Assembly: GCA_016713425.1 (NCBI GenBank)
Contig: JADJPE010000005.1
Coordinates: forward strand, 2,232,001 to 2,296,000
DNA: 64,000 nt
Reading direction: 5' to 3'
From: Deltaproteobacteria bacterium
GTDB taxonomy: Bacteria > Myxococcota > Kuafuiibacteriia > Kuafuiibacteriales > Kuafuiibacteriaceae
Shown here: positions 35,348 to 44,015 of the stretch, piece by piece
How positions within the stretch are numbered: the first letter of the stretch is position 1
How the letters are laid out: every line of letters starts with the position of its first letter
Position numbers and translations under genes: made by a program
The notes under the pieces: model-generated
Seen by the model: the letters and a program-made list of their open reading frames with translations, nothing else
Database searches by the model: none
What the model was told of the DNA's origin: nothing

Positions 35348-35388
35348 CGGGCCCTTCCAAAGCCGTCTTCGCTGGCGGATACTCTTCC

Positions 35389-35931
35389 ATGGTGACCGAC
35401 GTACGCGCGCTGTCGGCCGTCGTGAAGGAATTTCTCCTGCACGGGCATGCCCATGAAGAACCCCTCGTCTTTGCGCCTGAAGGCGCGGAGGCCGTGGCGG
35501 AGGCGATCGACCTCACCTTTCGAAACGCCGAGGACCCAACGGCCTCGATCGAGGCACTCATTGACCTCGCAGCGGTTCTCGAGTTCGAGGAGCAGTCGCC
35601 CACGGCGGCGGGCGTAATCTTGGATGCTCTCGTGCGCCACCCGCAGGCGGCCGCGGTCGTTGAACGACTTCAGCGGCTCGCGCAGGAGGAAACCGAGGCG
35701 ACGAAAGACGGGGACGCACCGGACGACTGGGTCCGCGCCCGAGAGTCGGTTCCGGGCGGGGCCAAGAAGCTCGCGCCACGCGTGGGGGAAGCGCCGCCCC
35801 CGGGATCCGTGAGGCTGTCGACGACGATCAATCCAGGAGGCGGGCGGGGCCGACCGCCCCTGACTGTGCCCGCCCGCCCGGCGGAACGCGGCCGGCGACC
35901 GCGAAGGGGAAGGGCGCTCAAGGAAGAGTGA
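35389..35931 (+). CDS. Unknown protein with helical N-terminus and basic, Pro/Gly-rich tail
   Basis: 180 residues from ATG 35389; a TTG at 35344 overlapping the cupin stop is possible but less likely. Residues 1-90 are helical and acidic (VRALSAVVKEFLLHGHAHEE, AVAEAIDLTFRNAEDP, ALIDLAAVLEFEEQSP). From about 100 the sequence becomes low-complexity with Pro, Gly and Arg (GGGRGRPPLTVPARPAERGR), ending EE. No recognised family; its position suggests co-transcription with the cupin gene. A 9-bp repeat array starts soon after its stop. Confidence 0.55.
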   Translation: MVTDVRALSAVVKEFLLHGHAHEEPLVFAPEGAEAVAEAIDLTFRNAEDPTASIEALIDLAAVLEFEEQSPTAAGVILDALVRHPQAAAVVERLQRLAQEETEATKDGDAPDDWVRARESVPGGAKKLAPRVGEAPPPGSVRLSTTINPGGGRGRPPLTVPARPAERGRRPRRGRALKEE

Positions 35932-35944
35932 GACCAGGGCGGTG

Positions 35945-36055
35945 TCGGGTCTTTCGCGTCTGTCGGGTCGTTCGGGTCGTTCGGGTCGTTCGGGTCGTTC
36001 GGGTCTGTCGGGTCGTTCGGGTCTGTCGGGTCGTTCGGGTCTGTCGGGTCGTTCT
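35945..36055. repeat. 9-bp tandem repeat (TCGGGTCGT / TCGGGTCTG), about 12 copies
   Basis: Alternating TCGTTCGGG and TCTGTCGGG units after the stop of the preceding gene. Open in several frames on both strands because the unit is divisible by 3, but no start or homology. Confidence 0.85.
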
Positions 36056-36162
36056 GTCACCCTGGTGGGCGATGGGGTCGAAATGCCGACTCGACTGGCA
36101 CCGAGAGGCAAGTCGGCGACGGGGCCATCGTCTGGATCGAACCGTGCACATGGAGAACTTGA

Positions 36163-36765
36163 ATGACCTCGTCGGTGCAGGCGTCTGGCGCGGTGACCGC
36201 TGATTTTAGAACGTTGGGGCCCATGTTGCAGGCCTTCTGCGCGCGTGTCCTCCAATTCGCCGTGATGAGCTTCATTCTCTCGAAGCTTCTCGAGCGCATG
36301 TTGCAACGCACGGGTAGGTTGGGCGACGCCGAGAAGGAGAGTCTTGATCGTACACCCTCGTCCGCGGATCGAGCGAATCTCTTGCAGCGTCTTTGCGGCG
36401 CAACGTCGGGACGAGCGGCGAGTGCGGGTGGTACCGATGCTCGACGCGGTGACTGCGCGGGCGCCAGCCTTGCCGCGGGCGTCGGAGGTGGGAACCGATC
36501 GCTCGCATATGCGATGGAACGGGCGCGAGCTCTGGGGCTACGGATAACTTCGACGACCGGTGGGAAGCACGCGCCCAACTCGTATCACTATAAGGGACGG
36601 GCCATCGATGTGGCGGGCAGCCCCGCGGCGATGGGTCAGTTCTACCGAGAGATGGCTGCGCTCTCCCCGACCGAGCTCTTCTACGACCCGCTCGGCGGCA
36701 TCAAGCACGGGCGACTGATCGGCGCGATCGGTGGCCATCGGGACCACGTTCACCTGGCCATCTAG
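36163..36765 (+). CDS. M15-type peptidase domain protein (D-Ala-D-Ala carboxypeptidase-like)
   Basis: 200 residues, start ATG 36163 with GGAGAA upstream. The C-terminal 90 residues carry the M15/VanY-type zinc site: GGKHAPNSYHYKGRAIDVAG (His and Asp) and DHVHLAI (second His). Such enzymes cut peptidoglycan peptides. The N-terminal half has a hydrophobic segment (LQAFCARVLQFAVMSFILSK, about 22-42), which may be an uncleaved membrane anchor, followed by a disordered region. No phage genes are nearby, so it is more likely a cell-wall enzyme than an endolysin. Confidence 0.75.
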   Translation: MTSSVQASGAVTADFRTLGPMLQAFCARVLQFAVMSFILSKLLERMLQRTGRLGDAEKESLDRTPSSADRANLLQRLCGATSGRAASAGGTDARRGDCAGASLAAGVGGGNRSLAYAMERARALGLRITSTTGGKHAPNSYHYKGRAIDVAGSPAAMGQFYREMAALSPTELFYDPLGGIKHGRLIGAIGGHRDHVHLAI

Positions 36766-36870
36766 CCGATCGCTTCGTCGTGAGCTCTCGGTTTCTTCGG
36801 TCGAGCGTCGCGCCCTCGTGCGTTGGGCGGTTCGGTGATCTCCGCGGTCTTCGTGGTCTCCGCGTCTCAG

Positions 36871-36996
36871 TGGTCTCAGTGGTCTCAGTGGTCTCAGTGG
36901 TCTCAGTGGTCTCAGTGGTCTCAGTGGTCTCAGTGGTCTCAGTGGTCTCAGTGGTCTCAGTGGTCTCAGTGGTCTCAGTGGTCTCAGTGGTCTCAG
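36871..36996. repeat. 9-bp tandem repeat TGGTCTCAG, 14 copies
   Basis: Fourteen perfect copies just upstream of the mechanosensitive channel gene (31 bases before GTG 37028). It reads as Ser-Val-Val or Trp-Ser-Gln on the plus strand and Thr-Thr-Glu on the minus strand; none is supported as a protein. Perfect copies imply recent or ongoing expansion. Confidence 0.95.
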
Positions 36997-37027
36997 TGGA
37001 GCTTGTCCGGAGGTTCTGATAGATCTC

Positions 37028-38566
37028 GTGCGTTTGAAGACTCTGGATCACGTTCTTGATGTCCTGGCCCGCGACACGGCGACCATTGGAGGCGCGGGAA
37101 CGGTGGCGGCTGTTCTACTTCTCCTGGCACTGCGCGTGTTGTTGCCTCCTGATGAGCGCGCCCGCCTGAAGAAGCCGCTCCGACTTTTCGTCGTCCACTT
37201 GGTCTTCGGCGTTCTCGCCCTGATCTTTCCCGCGCATTGGGTCGCCTACAAGCCCGCAAGTCTACTTTCGTTGCTTCTCCTCTTGGCGTCGATTGGGCAG
37301 AGCATCCTCGCCCTAACGATGCACTCGTATCTCTCTCGCGGTTTTGTGCGTCGCGCGCCTCGGATCATCCAGGACATTGGGCAGACCATCGTCTACATCG
37401 TTGCGGCGCTGGCGACTTTGCGCGCCGCGGGGATGGAACCGGGATCGCTCCTGACGACGTCCGCGCTCCTGACGGCGGTCCTCGGTCTCTCGCTTCAGGA
37501 TACGTTGGGCAATGTGTTCGCTGGTCTTTCGATCCAGGCCGAGCAGCCGTTTGCGGTCGGAGATTGGATTCAGCTCGAAGACGACGAGCGCGGCGCCGGA
37601 CGAGTCGTCGAAGTCAACTGGCGGGCGACGAAGCTCGTCACGCATGATGCGGTCGAACTCATCATTCCAAACGCCACGCTCGCCAAGGCGACGATCCGAA
37701 ACCACAGTCGCCCAACCCGGTCATCTCGAAGAACGGTTCTGGTCTCGGGACCCTATGCTGCGCCTCCGGATCGGGTCCGACAGGTGTTGATGGAAGCGGT
37801 CGATGGTGCGCCAGGCCTGGCCAAGACGCCGCCGCCGGTCGTGTTGACGCGCGATTTCGCGGACAGCGGCATCACGTATGCCTGTCGCTTCTGGGTCGAA
37901 GACTTCGACCGCCGGTATGAGATCGAAGGCGCACTTCGCGACCGAATCTGGTACGCCTTCAATCGCGCCGGGATTGAGGTGCCGTTTCCAACGCGTTCGG
38001 TGTCGCTCACTGAGATTACGGCCGAGTCGGAGCACCGAAGTCGTGAAGAGGCCGTCCAAAGGCGACGCGCGGTTCTCGAGAATGTCGACTTCTTGCGCGC
38101 GCTTCCGGGGATGGCGCTTGATGACCTCGCGCGCCAGAGTGAGTTCCGCTTGTATGGTCGAGATGAGTTCATTGTCCGTCAGGGCGAACCTGGCGCCGAC
38201 CTCTTTGTCATCGAGTCGGGCCAGGTTTCCGTGGTGTTCGAGGAGCAGGATCGAAGCTTGCTCGAGGTCTCTCGACTCGGGCCGGGGGCTTTCTTTGGCG
38301 AGATGTCCCTGGTGACGGGCGAAGCGAGAGGGGCGAGCGTTCGGGCTCTCCAGCCGACGAGTCTTATCGTCGTGACCAAGACTTCCATCGAGCCTATCCT
38401 CAAGGCCCACCCCACCTTGGCCGAGACCATCAGCGAGATCCTCGCCGCCCGAAAGGCTGCGATCGCCAGCTCCGTTACGAACCGCGGGCCCGCGTCGCCC
38501 ACGTCCAAACCGGAGAGCACCGAGCTTCTCTCCCGCATTCGTCAGTTCTTCTCGCTGAAATCCTAG
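37028..38566 (+). CDS. MscS-family channel fused to a cyclic-nucleotide-binding domain
   Basis: 512 residues, start GTG 37028. About four N-terminal membrane helices; the pore-lining helix and MscS signature are SALLTAVLGLSLQDTLGNVF and GLSIQAEQPFAVGDWIQLED, followed by the beta domain (VVEVNWRATKLVTHDAVELI, IPNATLAKATIRNHSRPT). From about 365 a cyclic-nucleotide-binding/CAP-type domain follows: REDEF-like YGRDEFIVRQGEPGADLFVI, RLGPGAFFGEMSLVTGEARG, with the phosphate-binding cassette Gly-Glu-Met. In MscS relatives with this fusion the ligand gates or tunes the pore, which may be conductance-poor for tension. The C-terminus is short and polar. Confidence 0.9.
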   Translation: MRLKTLDHVLDVLARDTATIGGAGTVAAVLLLLALRVLLPPDERARLKKPLRLFVVHLVFGVLALIFPAHWVAYKPASLLSLLLLLASIGQSILALTMHSYLSRGFVRRAPRIIQDIGQTIVYIVAALATLRAAGMEPGSLLTTSALLTAVLGLSLQDTLGNVFAGLSIQAEQPFAVGDWIQLEDDERGAGRVVEVNWRATKLVTHDAVELIIPNATLAKATIRNHSRPTRSSRRTVLVSGPYAAPPDRVRQVLMEAVDGAPGLAKTPPPVVLTRDFADSGITYACRFWVEDFDRRYEIEGALRDRIWYAFNRAGIEVPFPTRSVSLTEITAESEHRSREEAVQRRRAVLENVDFLRALPGMALDDLARQSEFRLYGRDEFIVRQGEPGADLFVIESGQVSVVFEEQDRSLLEVSRLGPGAFFGEMSLVTGEARGASVRALQPTSLIVVTKTSIEPILKAHPTLAETISEILAARKAAIASSVTNRGPASPTSKPESTELLSRIRQFFSLKS

Positions 38567-41139
38567 CCGCTGGTTCTCCGACCTGTCTGCGGTCCTCCTG
38601 CGACAGGTATCGATATGGCCTGTCTGCTTCGTCGCCAAAGCATCGCGTGGGTGACGATGTACTGATACTTTCGACGGTGCTCACGAATGACCAAGGGCAC
38701 GTCATCGTTTCGAATCAGCTCGAAGCCTTCATTCGAAAGGAAACGCTCGAGGGTCGACGCGCTTTGGATCGCATGTCCGTCGCGCTCATAGCCTCCGAGC
38801 CATCGCTCCGGAATTGTGAAGGTTTCGAGCCAGCTATAGGGTGAGAAGAGCGCGAGGAGTCCGCCCGGCTTGACGAGAGCCTGCGGGCCGCTCAGTCGTC
38901 GGAGGAGAGCCATTGGATTCGGAAGTCGACAGAGGAGATTGGCAAGCAGCACAGCGTCGAAATCGCCGAGCTCGGCGGGCAGTGCGCAGGCATCGGCTTG
39001 CTGAAAACGGACACGTTCCCGATCGATCGCTGGATCGATCGCGGCGTTCACGCGACGTCCGAGTGTGCCTTCGTCTTTGCGGAAGTAGCTCCGCTCGCCG
39101 CGATGTCGTAGCGTATCGGCGGCCTCGATGAACGCGCGGCTGAGGTCGACGCCTAGGACATGCTCATAGGCGCGTGCGAGCTCGAAGCTGGCGCGTCCGA
39201 CGGCGCAACCGATGTCGAGCGCCCTCTCGGTGGAAGCGCCGGTTGTCTCCGCCGCCTCGAGCAGCCACTTTGCGCACCGGACCGGGAAGTCGGTGACATC
39301 GGTCGGACCGAAGGACCAAGGCATCTGGTCCTCGGATTCTCCGTAGTGGAGCAGCATGTACTCGTTCAGGACCTCGGGATCTTCGTAGACGTCGCCCGAA
39401 CCGATCTGTGTTCCTTCGGGTTGGGTGGAGACCGAGCTGACGACGCATCGGAAACCGGCGTGTTGAAAGAAGTGCGGCCGGAAATGAAAGCGCGCGAAGA
39501 CGCTTGCTTCGTCGCCGGTCGATATCCAGGACCCACCGGCGATCATCTGGTGCGCGCCGTCGAAACACGGTGTGCTGAAGTCATCATAGAAAGGATGAAC
39601 CGCGAAGCCCGGAAGCGGATTGAATGGGTCTTCGAGCCACTGCCAGACGTTCCCGAACACGTCGAAGAAGCCGGCTCCTGTGGCCTGGCCGGCCGTGACT
39701 GGGGTCGCAGAGCCGCATCCCAAGTTCAGGTTGAGGCCCAACGATTTCTTGAGCGCCGCACCCTCGAACTGCATGACGGGGTCGCTGTGCGCGCCGGAAG
39801 AACGCAGTGCGTGGTGTTCAGCTTCCGTAAGGAGGCGATGTGGCGTCCCTGTGCGCTCGCTCTTCCAGGCACAGTAGGCCTTCGCTTCGTGGTAGTTGAC
39901 CTCTACGGGCCAGTCCCACATGAGGTCGACGACCTCGAAGACGGTGCGCAGTCGGTATCGATTCAGTCCCGCGGGTCCGTCGGGCACCCAAAATGCTGGG
40001 TGCCTGGTGTTGCGGAACGTGCGCCAGCCCCAGCCCGTGTCGGACCAGTAGCGCCGTTCGCGATAGCCGCCGTCGGAGACGAACGCGTAGAACTCGCCAT
40101 TGCTCACCAGGTATCGGTTGGCCGCGAACTCAGGAACGCTAACCGCCCGCTGACCGTACTCGTTGTCCCAGCCATACGACGGCCAGTCGGAGGGCTTGCC
40201 GATCTCTACGTCGCGCGCCCTTACGGGAAGCAGCTCGTTGGCTGGATAGTCGAGGGCCACTCTCGGGACGTCTCTCTTCGCGTTGTCGTTCCTCTTCGCG
40301 TTGTCGTTCGGATCCGGCTCCCGCTCCGGCTCCGGCTCCGGATCCCGCTCCGGATCTCTCTCGCGATTCTTCTCTCGGTCTCGGATTGCATCCTTGTTTG
40401 CGTTGTTGCGGGTGACCGAAGCGTCGAGCCGAGGCCACGCGTTGGGCGTTTGGACGAGCGCGAGCGGAAGCTCTCGGATGAGCACGGACGACGTTTCGAG
40501 GTGGATACGCTCATGTTCAAAGCCCATGAAGAGCGCCCACAGCGGACCGGCCGGCGTGATCGGAGGATGTCCGTCTGCGAGCCCGGGATGGTTGTCAATG
40601 ATGGCGCGGACGATGGCGTATGTCTCGCGTCGGTAGGCGATCACGTCCTGGATGCTCGGCCAGGACATTTCGTTCTTCGACATGTCGTCCCAACGCATCT
40701 CGTCGACGCCGGTCTCGAAGATTTGCTCGAAGTGCGCATTGACGGGATGGCTTAGGAGCCCGGCGACGCGAAGCTTGTTGATGTAGAGCGCGGGAGGGTG
40801 CCCGTAATAAAAGATCATGGGGTGCCGGAGTTGATGGTAGGGCGGGCGGTAGAATGCCTCCTCGCCGCGAAGCCCCGCGAACAGCAGCTCGGTCAAGGTC
40901 CAGCCATTGTCGAAGTAATCTCTCACCTGGGCTCGACTTGCCGTCGCGAGGTTGATCAGGGGCAGCGAGGTGAGCGTTCCATCTGGCTGAAGCCCGGGGG
41001 CATGGTGCGGAGCGCACCCCGTCCACCACCAATCAGGTCGCGCGCCCTCGAGCTGTCGTTCTGGGTCGCCCCGAAGGTTGTTGCGCCACGATGCGCTCAC
41101 GGATGGGCCTCCACTCGAGGGCACGTGTCGGATGGTCAT
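38563..41139 (-). CDS. ovoA: OvoA: 5-histidylcysteine sulfoxide synthase / 4-mercaptohistidine N1-methyltransferase
   Basis: 858 residues with the full three-domain plan. A DinB-like N-terminus carries the iron site HERIHLE (HX3HXE) after EAFYRPPYHQLRHPMIFYYG and FETGVDEMRWDDMSKNEM. An FGE-sulfatase domain follows (YLVSNGEFYAFVSDGGYRER, NVWQWLEDPFNPLPGF, MIAGGSWISTGDEAS), then a SAM-dependent methyltransferase (ALDIGCAVGRASFELARAYE, FDAVLLANLLCRLPNP). OvoA joins cysteine to histidine with oxygen, and after C-S cleavage the methyltransferase makes ovothiol A, a thiol antioxidant. A repetitive charged insertion (about 245-290, DPEPEPEREPDPNDNAKR) lies between the first two domains. It is 334 bases downstream of hmgA. 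The gene ends overlapping the stop of the convergent channel gene. Confidence 0.93.
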   Translation of the reverse strand: MTIRHVPSSGGPSVSASWRNNLRGDPERQLEGARPDWWWTGCAPHHAPGLQPDGTLTSLPLINLATASRAQVRDYFDNGWTLTELLFAGLRGEEAFYRPPYHQLRHPMIFYYGHPPALYINKLRVAGLLSHPVNAHFEQIFETGVDEMRWDDMSKNEMSWPSIQDVIAYRRETYAIVRAIIDNHPGLADGHPPITPAGPLWALFMGFEHERIHLETSSVLIRELPLALVQTPNAWPRLDASVTRNNANKDAIRDREKNRERDPERDPEPEPEREPDPNDNAKRNDNAKRDVPRVALDYPANELLPVRARDVEIGKPSDWPSYGWDNEYGQRAVSVPEFAANRYLVSNGEFYAFVSDGGYRERRYWSDTGWGWRTFRNTRHPAFWVPDGPAGLNRYRLRTVFEVVDLMWDWPVEVNYHEAKAYCAWKSERTGTPHRLLTEAEHHALRSSGAHSDPVMQFEGAALKKSLGLNLNLGCGSATPVTAGQATGAGFFDVFGNVWQWLEDPFNPLPGFAVHPFYDDFSTPCFDGAHQMIAGGSWISTGDEASVFARFHFRPHFFQHAGFRCVVSSVSTQPEGTQIGSGDVYEDPEVLNEYMLLHYGESEDQMPWSFGPTDVTDFPVRCAKWLLEAAETTGASTERALDIGCAVGRASFELARAYEHVLGVDLSRAFIEAADTLRHRGERSYFRKDEGTLGRRVNAAIDPAIDRERVRFQQADACALPAELGDFDAVLLANLLCRLPNPMALLRRLSGPQALVKPGGLLALFSPYSWLETFTIPERWLGGYERDGHAIQSASTLERFLSNEGFELIRNDDVPLVIREHRRKYQYIVTHAMLWRRSRQAISIPVAGGPQTGRRTSG
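40270..40395. repeat. Low-complexity repeats inside ovoA (18-bp doublet and hexamers)
   Basis: An 18-bp unit occurs twice (CTCTTCGCGTTGTCGTTC, about 40274-40309, coding NDNAKR), followed by hexamer-like CCGGCTCCGGATCC-type runs coding Glu/Pro/Asp/Arg. In frame, in the linker after the iron-binding domain. Confidence 0.8.
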
Positions 41140-41473
41140 GGCTCTCCCAGTAGTGGGAAGGCATGCGATAGTCAGCCCAAAACGCCAAAGCTTGGGACTT
41201 GTCCGGTCATCGCGTGCTCAAAAGCCGAGTAGTTACACGCCATGCAACCTCCCTCCAGTCGGTCGCGCATGGCGGCCCACATCAGAAGAAAGATGATCCC
41301 AAGCGGAATTGCGTGTTTGTCGAGGCGCCGCAGGTCCCACTTGAGGACCGCAGCCATCCCGCTGAAATAGAGTTGATGGGGTCATCAAAGGCACCGTGCG
41401 ACGGCCTACTGAAACGCAAAGGCTGCGATCCACGGTGTCACGCCCGGGGACGCGCGGCAGAAATGGTCCGAGA
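41140..41473. other. Gap between ovoA and hmgA, possible tiny membrane protein
   Basis: A 61-residue frame (41172-41357, minus strand) has a plausible membrane helix (HAIPLGIIFLLMWAAM) and CMAC, but no strong ribosome site, so it is only a candidate. Otherwise nothing recognised; it probably carries the ovoA promoter. Confidence 0.3.
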
Positions 41474-42649
41474 TCAGGTGCGGAATGAGGCCATGTAGCC
41501 GTCGTCCTCGACCGTCGATGCCGCATTGGTCGGCCAGAGAGGGGAAAACGTGTCGATCATGACGGCGAGCTCCGTTGTTTGCGAGGTGCCGATGGAGCGC
41601 TCGTAGGCCCCGGGGTGTGGACCGTGCGGGATCCCGCTCGGGTGGTGAGAGATACTTCCCGGTCCCACGCCACGGCGAGAGGTGAAATGGCCGTCGCAGT
41701 AGAAGATGAATTCGTCACACGACGGAGACGAGTGCGGATAGGGACACGGGATAGCCTCTGGATGGAAGTCGACCGGCCGGGGTACGAAGCTGCAAACGAG
41801 CGCGCCTCGCGCGCCAAACGTTCCGTGCCACGTTGGCGGCAGGTGTACGAGGCCTACGCGAGGCTGGAACGCCAGGATTGGGAAAGCCCAGGGGTAGACG
41901 GTCCCGTCCCATCCGACGACGTCGAGCGGTGAGTTTGCCAGCTCGAACCCATGCCAAGCTTCGTGCCGCTTGACGATGAGTGCTCGAATGCCTTCGTCGA
42001 CCGGCCCGCCAAACGATGGGCGTCGAAAATCACGATGGCTGTAGGGCGCGTCCATCCTCAGCTGTCCTACGGCGTTTCTCCATTGTGAGAGCAGGTGCAG
42101 ATCCTGGAGCTCCATCCAAAGCCAGTACTGGTCGGGCGCTGACGAAGGGATGAATCGGTGGACCATGGACCGTGGAATCATCACGTAGTCGCCTTCGCGA
42201 AACTCGAGCGTTCCGCATGGGCTTACGACCGACCCTCCACCCCGGTGGATGTAGAGCAACTCGTCGGCGTCGCCGTTCGCCACGTAGATAGGATCCGGCG
42301 CATCGGGAAAGACGACGCCCAACGTGACCTCGTCATTGCTCAGGAGCGCCACGCGATTGTCGAGCTGCGAACCGGGACTTCGAGCGAGATCTTGGGATCG
42401 GTAGTGCCGCTTTCTTAGGCCCTGCCCGGGACCACCGACCGAACGCGCCTTTGGCGTCCACCCGTGCTTGAGCCCGAGATCGGGCAACGGGACGTGCGTG
42501 TGCGGTCGATCGACGTGGTAGAAAATCGTGTAGGGACCATCGAAACCGTCGCGGGTGAAGCACTCCTCGTGAAGGAGCGCGCCCCGTCCGTCGCGCAGAG
42601 CGATGTGGTGTTTGGTGGCAACGGTGCCGGCGACCATGCGATCCAACAT
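41474..42649 (-). CDS. hmgA: Homogentisate 1,2-dioxygenase
   Basis: 391 residues. Opens the aromatic ring of homogentisate to maleylacetoacetate in tyrosine and phenylalanine breakdown. Family landmarks: VLLSNDEV-type strand (RVALLSNDEVTLGVVFPDA), the cupin fold, and the iron site in HSSPSCDEFIFYCDGHF (His and Glu) and HPSGIPHGPHPGAYE (second His). Shorter than the ~430-residue bacterial enzymes, as in other compact HmgA forms. The start ATG overlaps the hpd stop by one base (TGATG), so the two are translated together. Confidence 0.93.
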   Translation of the reverse strand: MLDRMVAGTVATKHHIALRDGRGALLHEECFTRDGFDGPYTIFYHVDRPHTHVPLPDLGLKHGWTPKARSVGGPGQGLRKRHYRSQDLARSPGSQLDNRVALLSNDEVTLGVVFPDAPDPIYVANGDADELLYIHRGGGSVVSPCGTLEFREGDYVMIPRSMVHRFIPSSAPDQYWLWMELQDLHLLSQWRNAVGQLRMDAPYSHRDFRRPSFGGPVDEGIRALIVKRHEAWHGFELANSPLDVVGWDGTVYPWAFPILAFQPRVGLVHLPPTWHGTFGARGALVCSFVPRPVDFHPEAIPCPYPHSSPSCDEFIFYCDGHFTSRRGVGPGSISHHPSGIPHGPHPGAYERSIGTSQTTELAVMIDTFSPLWPTNAASTVEDDGYMASFRT

Positions 42650-43806
42650 CAGCGATCGCCTTCTGTTTGCTGCTGGCGCTCGATGCTCTCGAAGAGCGCC
42701 CGGAAGTTCCCGGCGCCGAAACCGCGATCGCCCTTGCGCTGGATGATCTCGTAGAAGAACGGACCCGCGCGATCGTCGCCGTAGAGTCCAGAGGATTCGC
42801 GCAAAAAGATCTGAAGAAGATAGGCGTGGTGGTGATCGCCGTCGACCAAGATCTCAAGCTCCCGAAGAAGCTCGATGTCTTCATCGATCGCGTCGATCCC
42901 GCTCTTCGCGATGCGCTCAGGGAGCATGTCGTAGTACGTGCCTGGCGTAGGCATGAAAGCGACCGAGCGTGCTCGAAGTCCGCGCACCGCGGTGATGATG
43001 TCGGTCACCGTCAACGCGGCATGCTGCACGCCATCACCGTGGAGCTCCTCGTTGAAGACGTTGATCTGCGATGCCTTGAAGAACGGACGCTTTGGTTCGT
43101 TGTTGGCGAACTTGACCCCAGAGTTCGGGTCCCACATCACGCGCGACTTGAGTCCCGAGCCCGCTGCCTTGTCGGGGACGACATCACTCGTGTGGAATGC
43201 AACCTCCCACATGGGTTCGAAACCCATGACATGCTCGAGCCACAGCAGCGCCGGGCTCATGGTTTGGAAGTTCGACGTAATGTGATCGATCGTTTGAAAA
43301 CCAAAGCAGTTCGCCTCGCTGGGCGACGACGCCCCTTTCGCGATCGCACCCGGGAAGAGCGCTCGGAAGCCCGAACGCTGCCGAAAACGAAATGTGCAGT
43401 CACCAAAGGGCGTGGTGATCGAGAACTGACGCAATGTCCCGCCGTCGTCCTCATAGGTGGCAATGTCATCGATCGGCGTGCCGCCCCGCGCCTCGATCAG
43501 TCGAAACGTGTGCTCGATGTCTTCGACCTCGAACGTCAGCGTTCCGACGCCATCCGGGTGCCGACTCAGAAAGCGCGCCGCGCGCCCGCCCGACCCGAGA
43601 GGCGTCGAACACACGATCGCGATGCGTCCAGCCTCGAACGCGATCGACCGCTGTCGACCCGTCGCTTCGACCTCAGGCGATGAATGCCAAGTCTCGGCGA
43701 AGTCGAGGAGGTCGCAGTAGAAGCGGCGACTCCGTTCGAGATCGTGCACGTAGTAGTGAAGGCCTTCGAGTCGTTTGATGCCCAGGGGCTCCAGTTGCTT
43801 GCTCAC
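42649..43806 (-). CDS. hpd: 4-hydroxyphenylpyruvate dioxygenase
   Basis: 385 residues from GTG 43806, preceded by an AAGGGGG ribosome site; the frame stays open to 44112, but that extension has no homology. Converts 4-hydroxyphenylpyruvate to homogentisate. Two vicinal-oxygen-chelate halves; iron ligands His in TIDHITSNF and VQHAALTVTD and Glu in FFYEIIQRKG. The C-terminal GDRGFGAGNFRALFESIERQ closes the active site in the family. Upstream of hmgA in the same unit, so homogentisate is made and cut by neighbouring products. Confidence 0.95.
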   Translation of the reverse strand: MSKQLEPLGIKRLEGLHYYVHDLERSRRFYCDLLDFAETWHSSPEVEATGRQRSIAFEAGRIAIVCSTPLGSGGRAARFLSRHPDGVGTLTFEVEDIEHTFRLIEARGGTPIDDIATYEDDGGTLRQFSITTPFGDCTFRFRQRSGFRALFPGAIAKGASSPSEANCFGFQTIDHITSNFQTMSPALLWLEHVMGFEPMWEVAFHTSDVVPDKAAGSGLKSRVMWDPNSGVKFANNEPKRPFFKASQINVFNEELHGDGVQHAALTVTDIITAVRGLRARSVAFMPTPGTYYDMLPERIAKSGIDAIDEDIELLRELEILVDGDHHHAYLLQIFLRESSGLYGDDRAGPFFYEIIQRKGDRGFGAGNFRALFESIERQQQTEGDR

Positions 43807-44015
43807 GGTCCCCCCTTGTGGCGCATTCGAATCCCCGACGTCAAAAGGCGATTTCGTGATCGCGCGACCGCAGGACCGCGCGACCGCACGAACCAGGAGC
43901 GTGAGCGGAAGGGCTCCGGTTGTGCGCCACCGTGGCTCGCCGGGCCGCTCGCCGGGGCCGCTTGCCGGGATCGTTCGCGCCGGCGGTCTCGCTGCGAGTC
44001 CAGCTGCCTTTGCGT

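Noticed and set aside
36163..36765. Prophage endolysin
   Set aside because: The M15-type domain alone is not enough; no holin, tail, capsid or integrase genes lie nearby.
36701..37059. Poly Trp-Ser-Gln, Ser-Val-Val or Thr-Thr-Glu proteins
   Set aside because: All frames of the 9-bp array are open; none has support.
39160..40755. Long plus-strand open frame (about 530 residues) opposite ovoA
   Set aside because: Antisense shadow of OvoA; no homology or ribosome site.
43807..44015. Small gene between maiA and hpd
   Set aside because: Short Arg/Pro-rich frames only, no start signal or homology.
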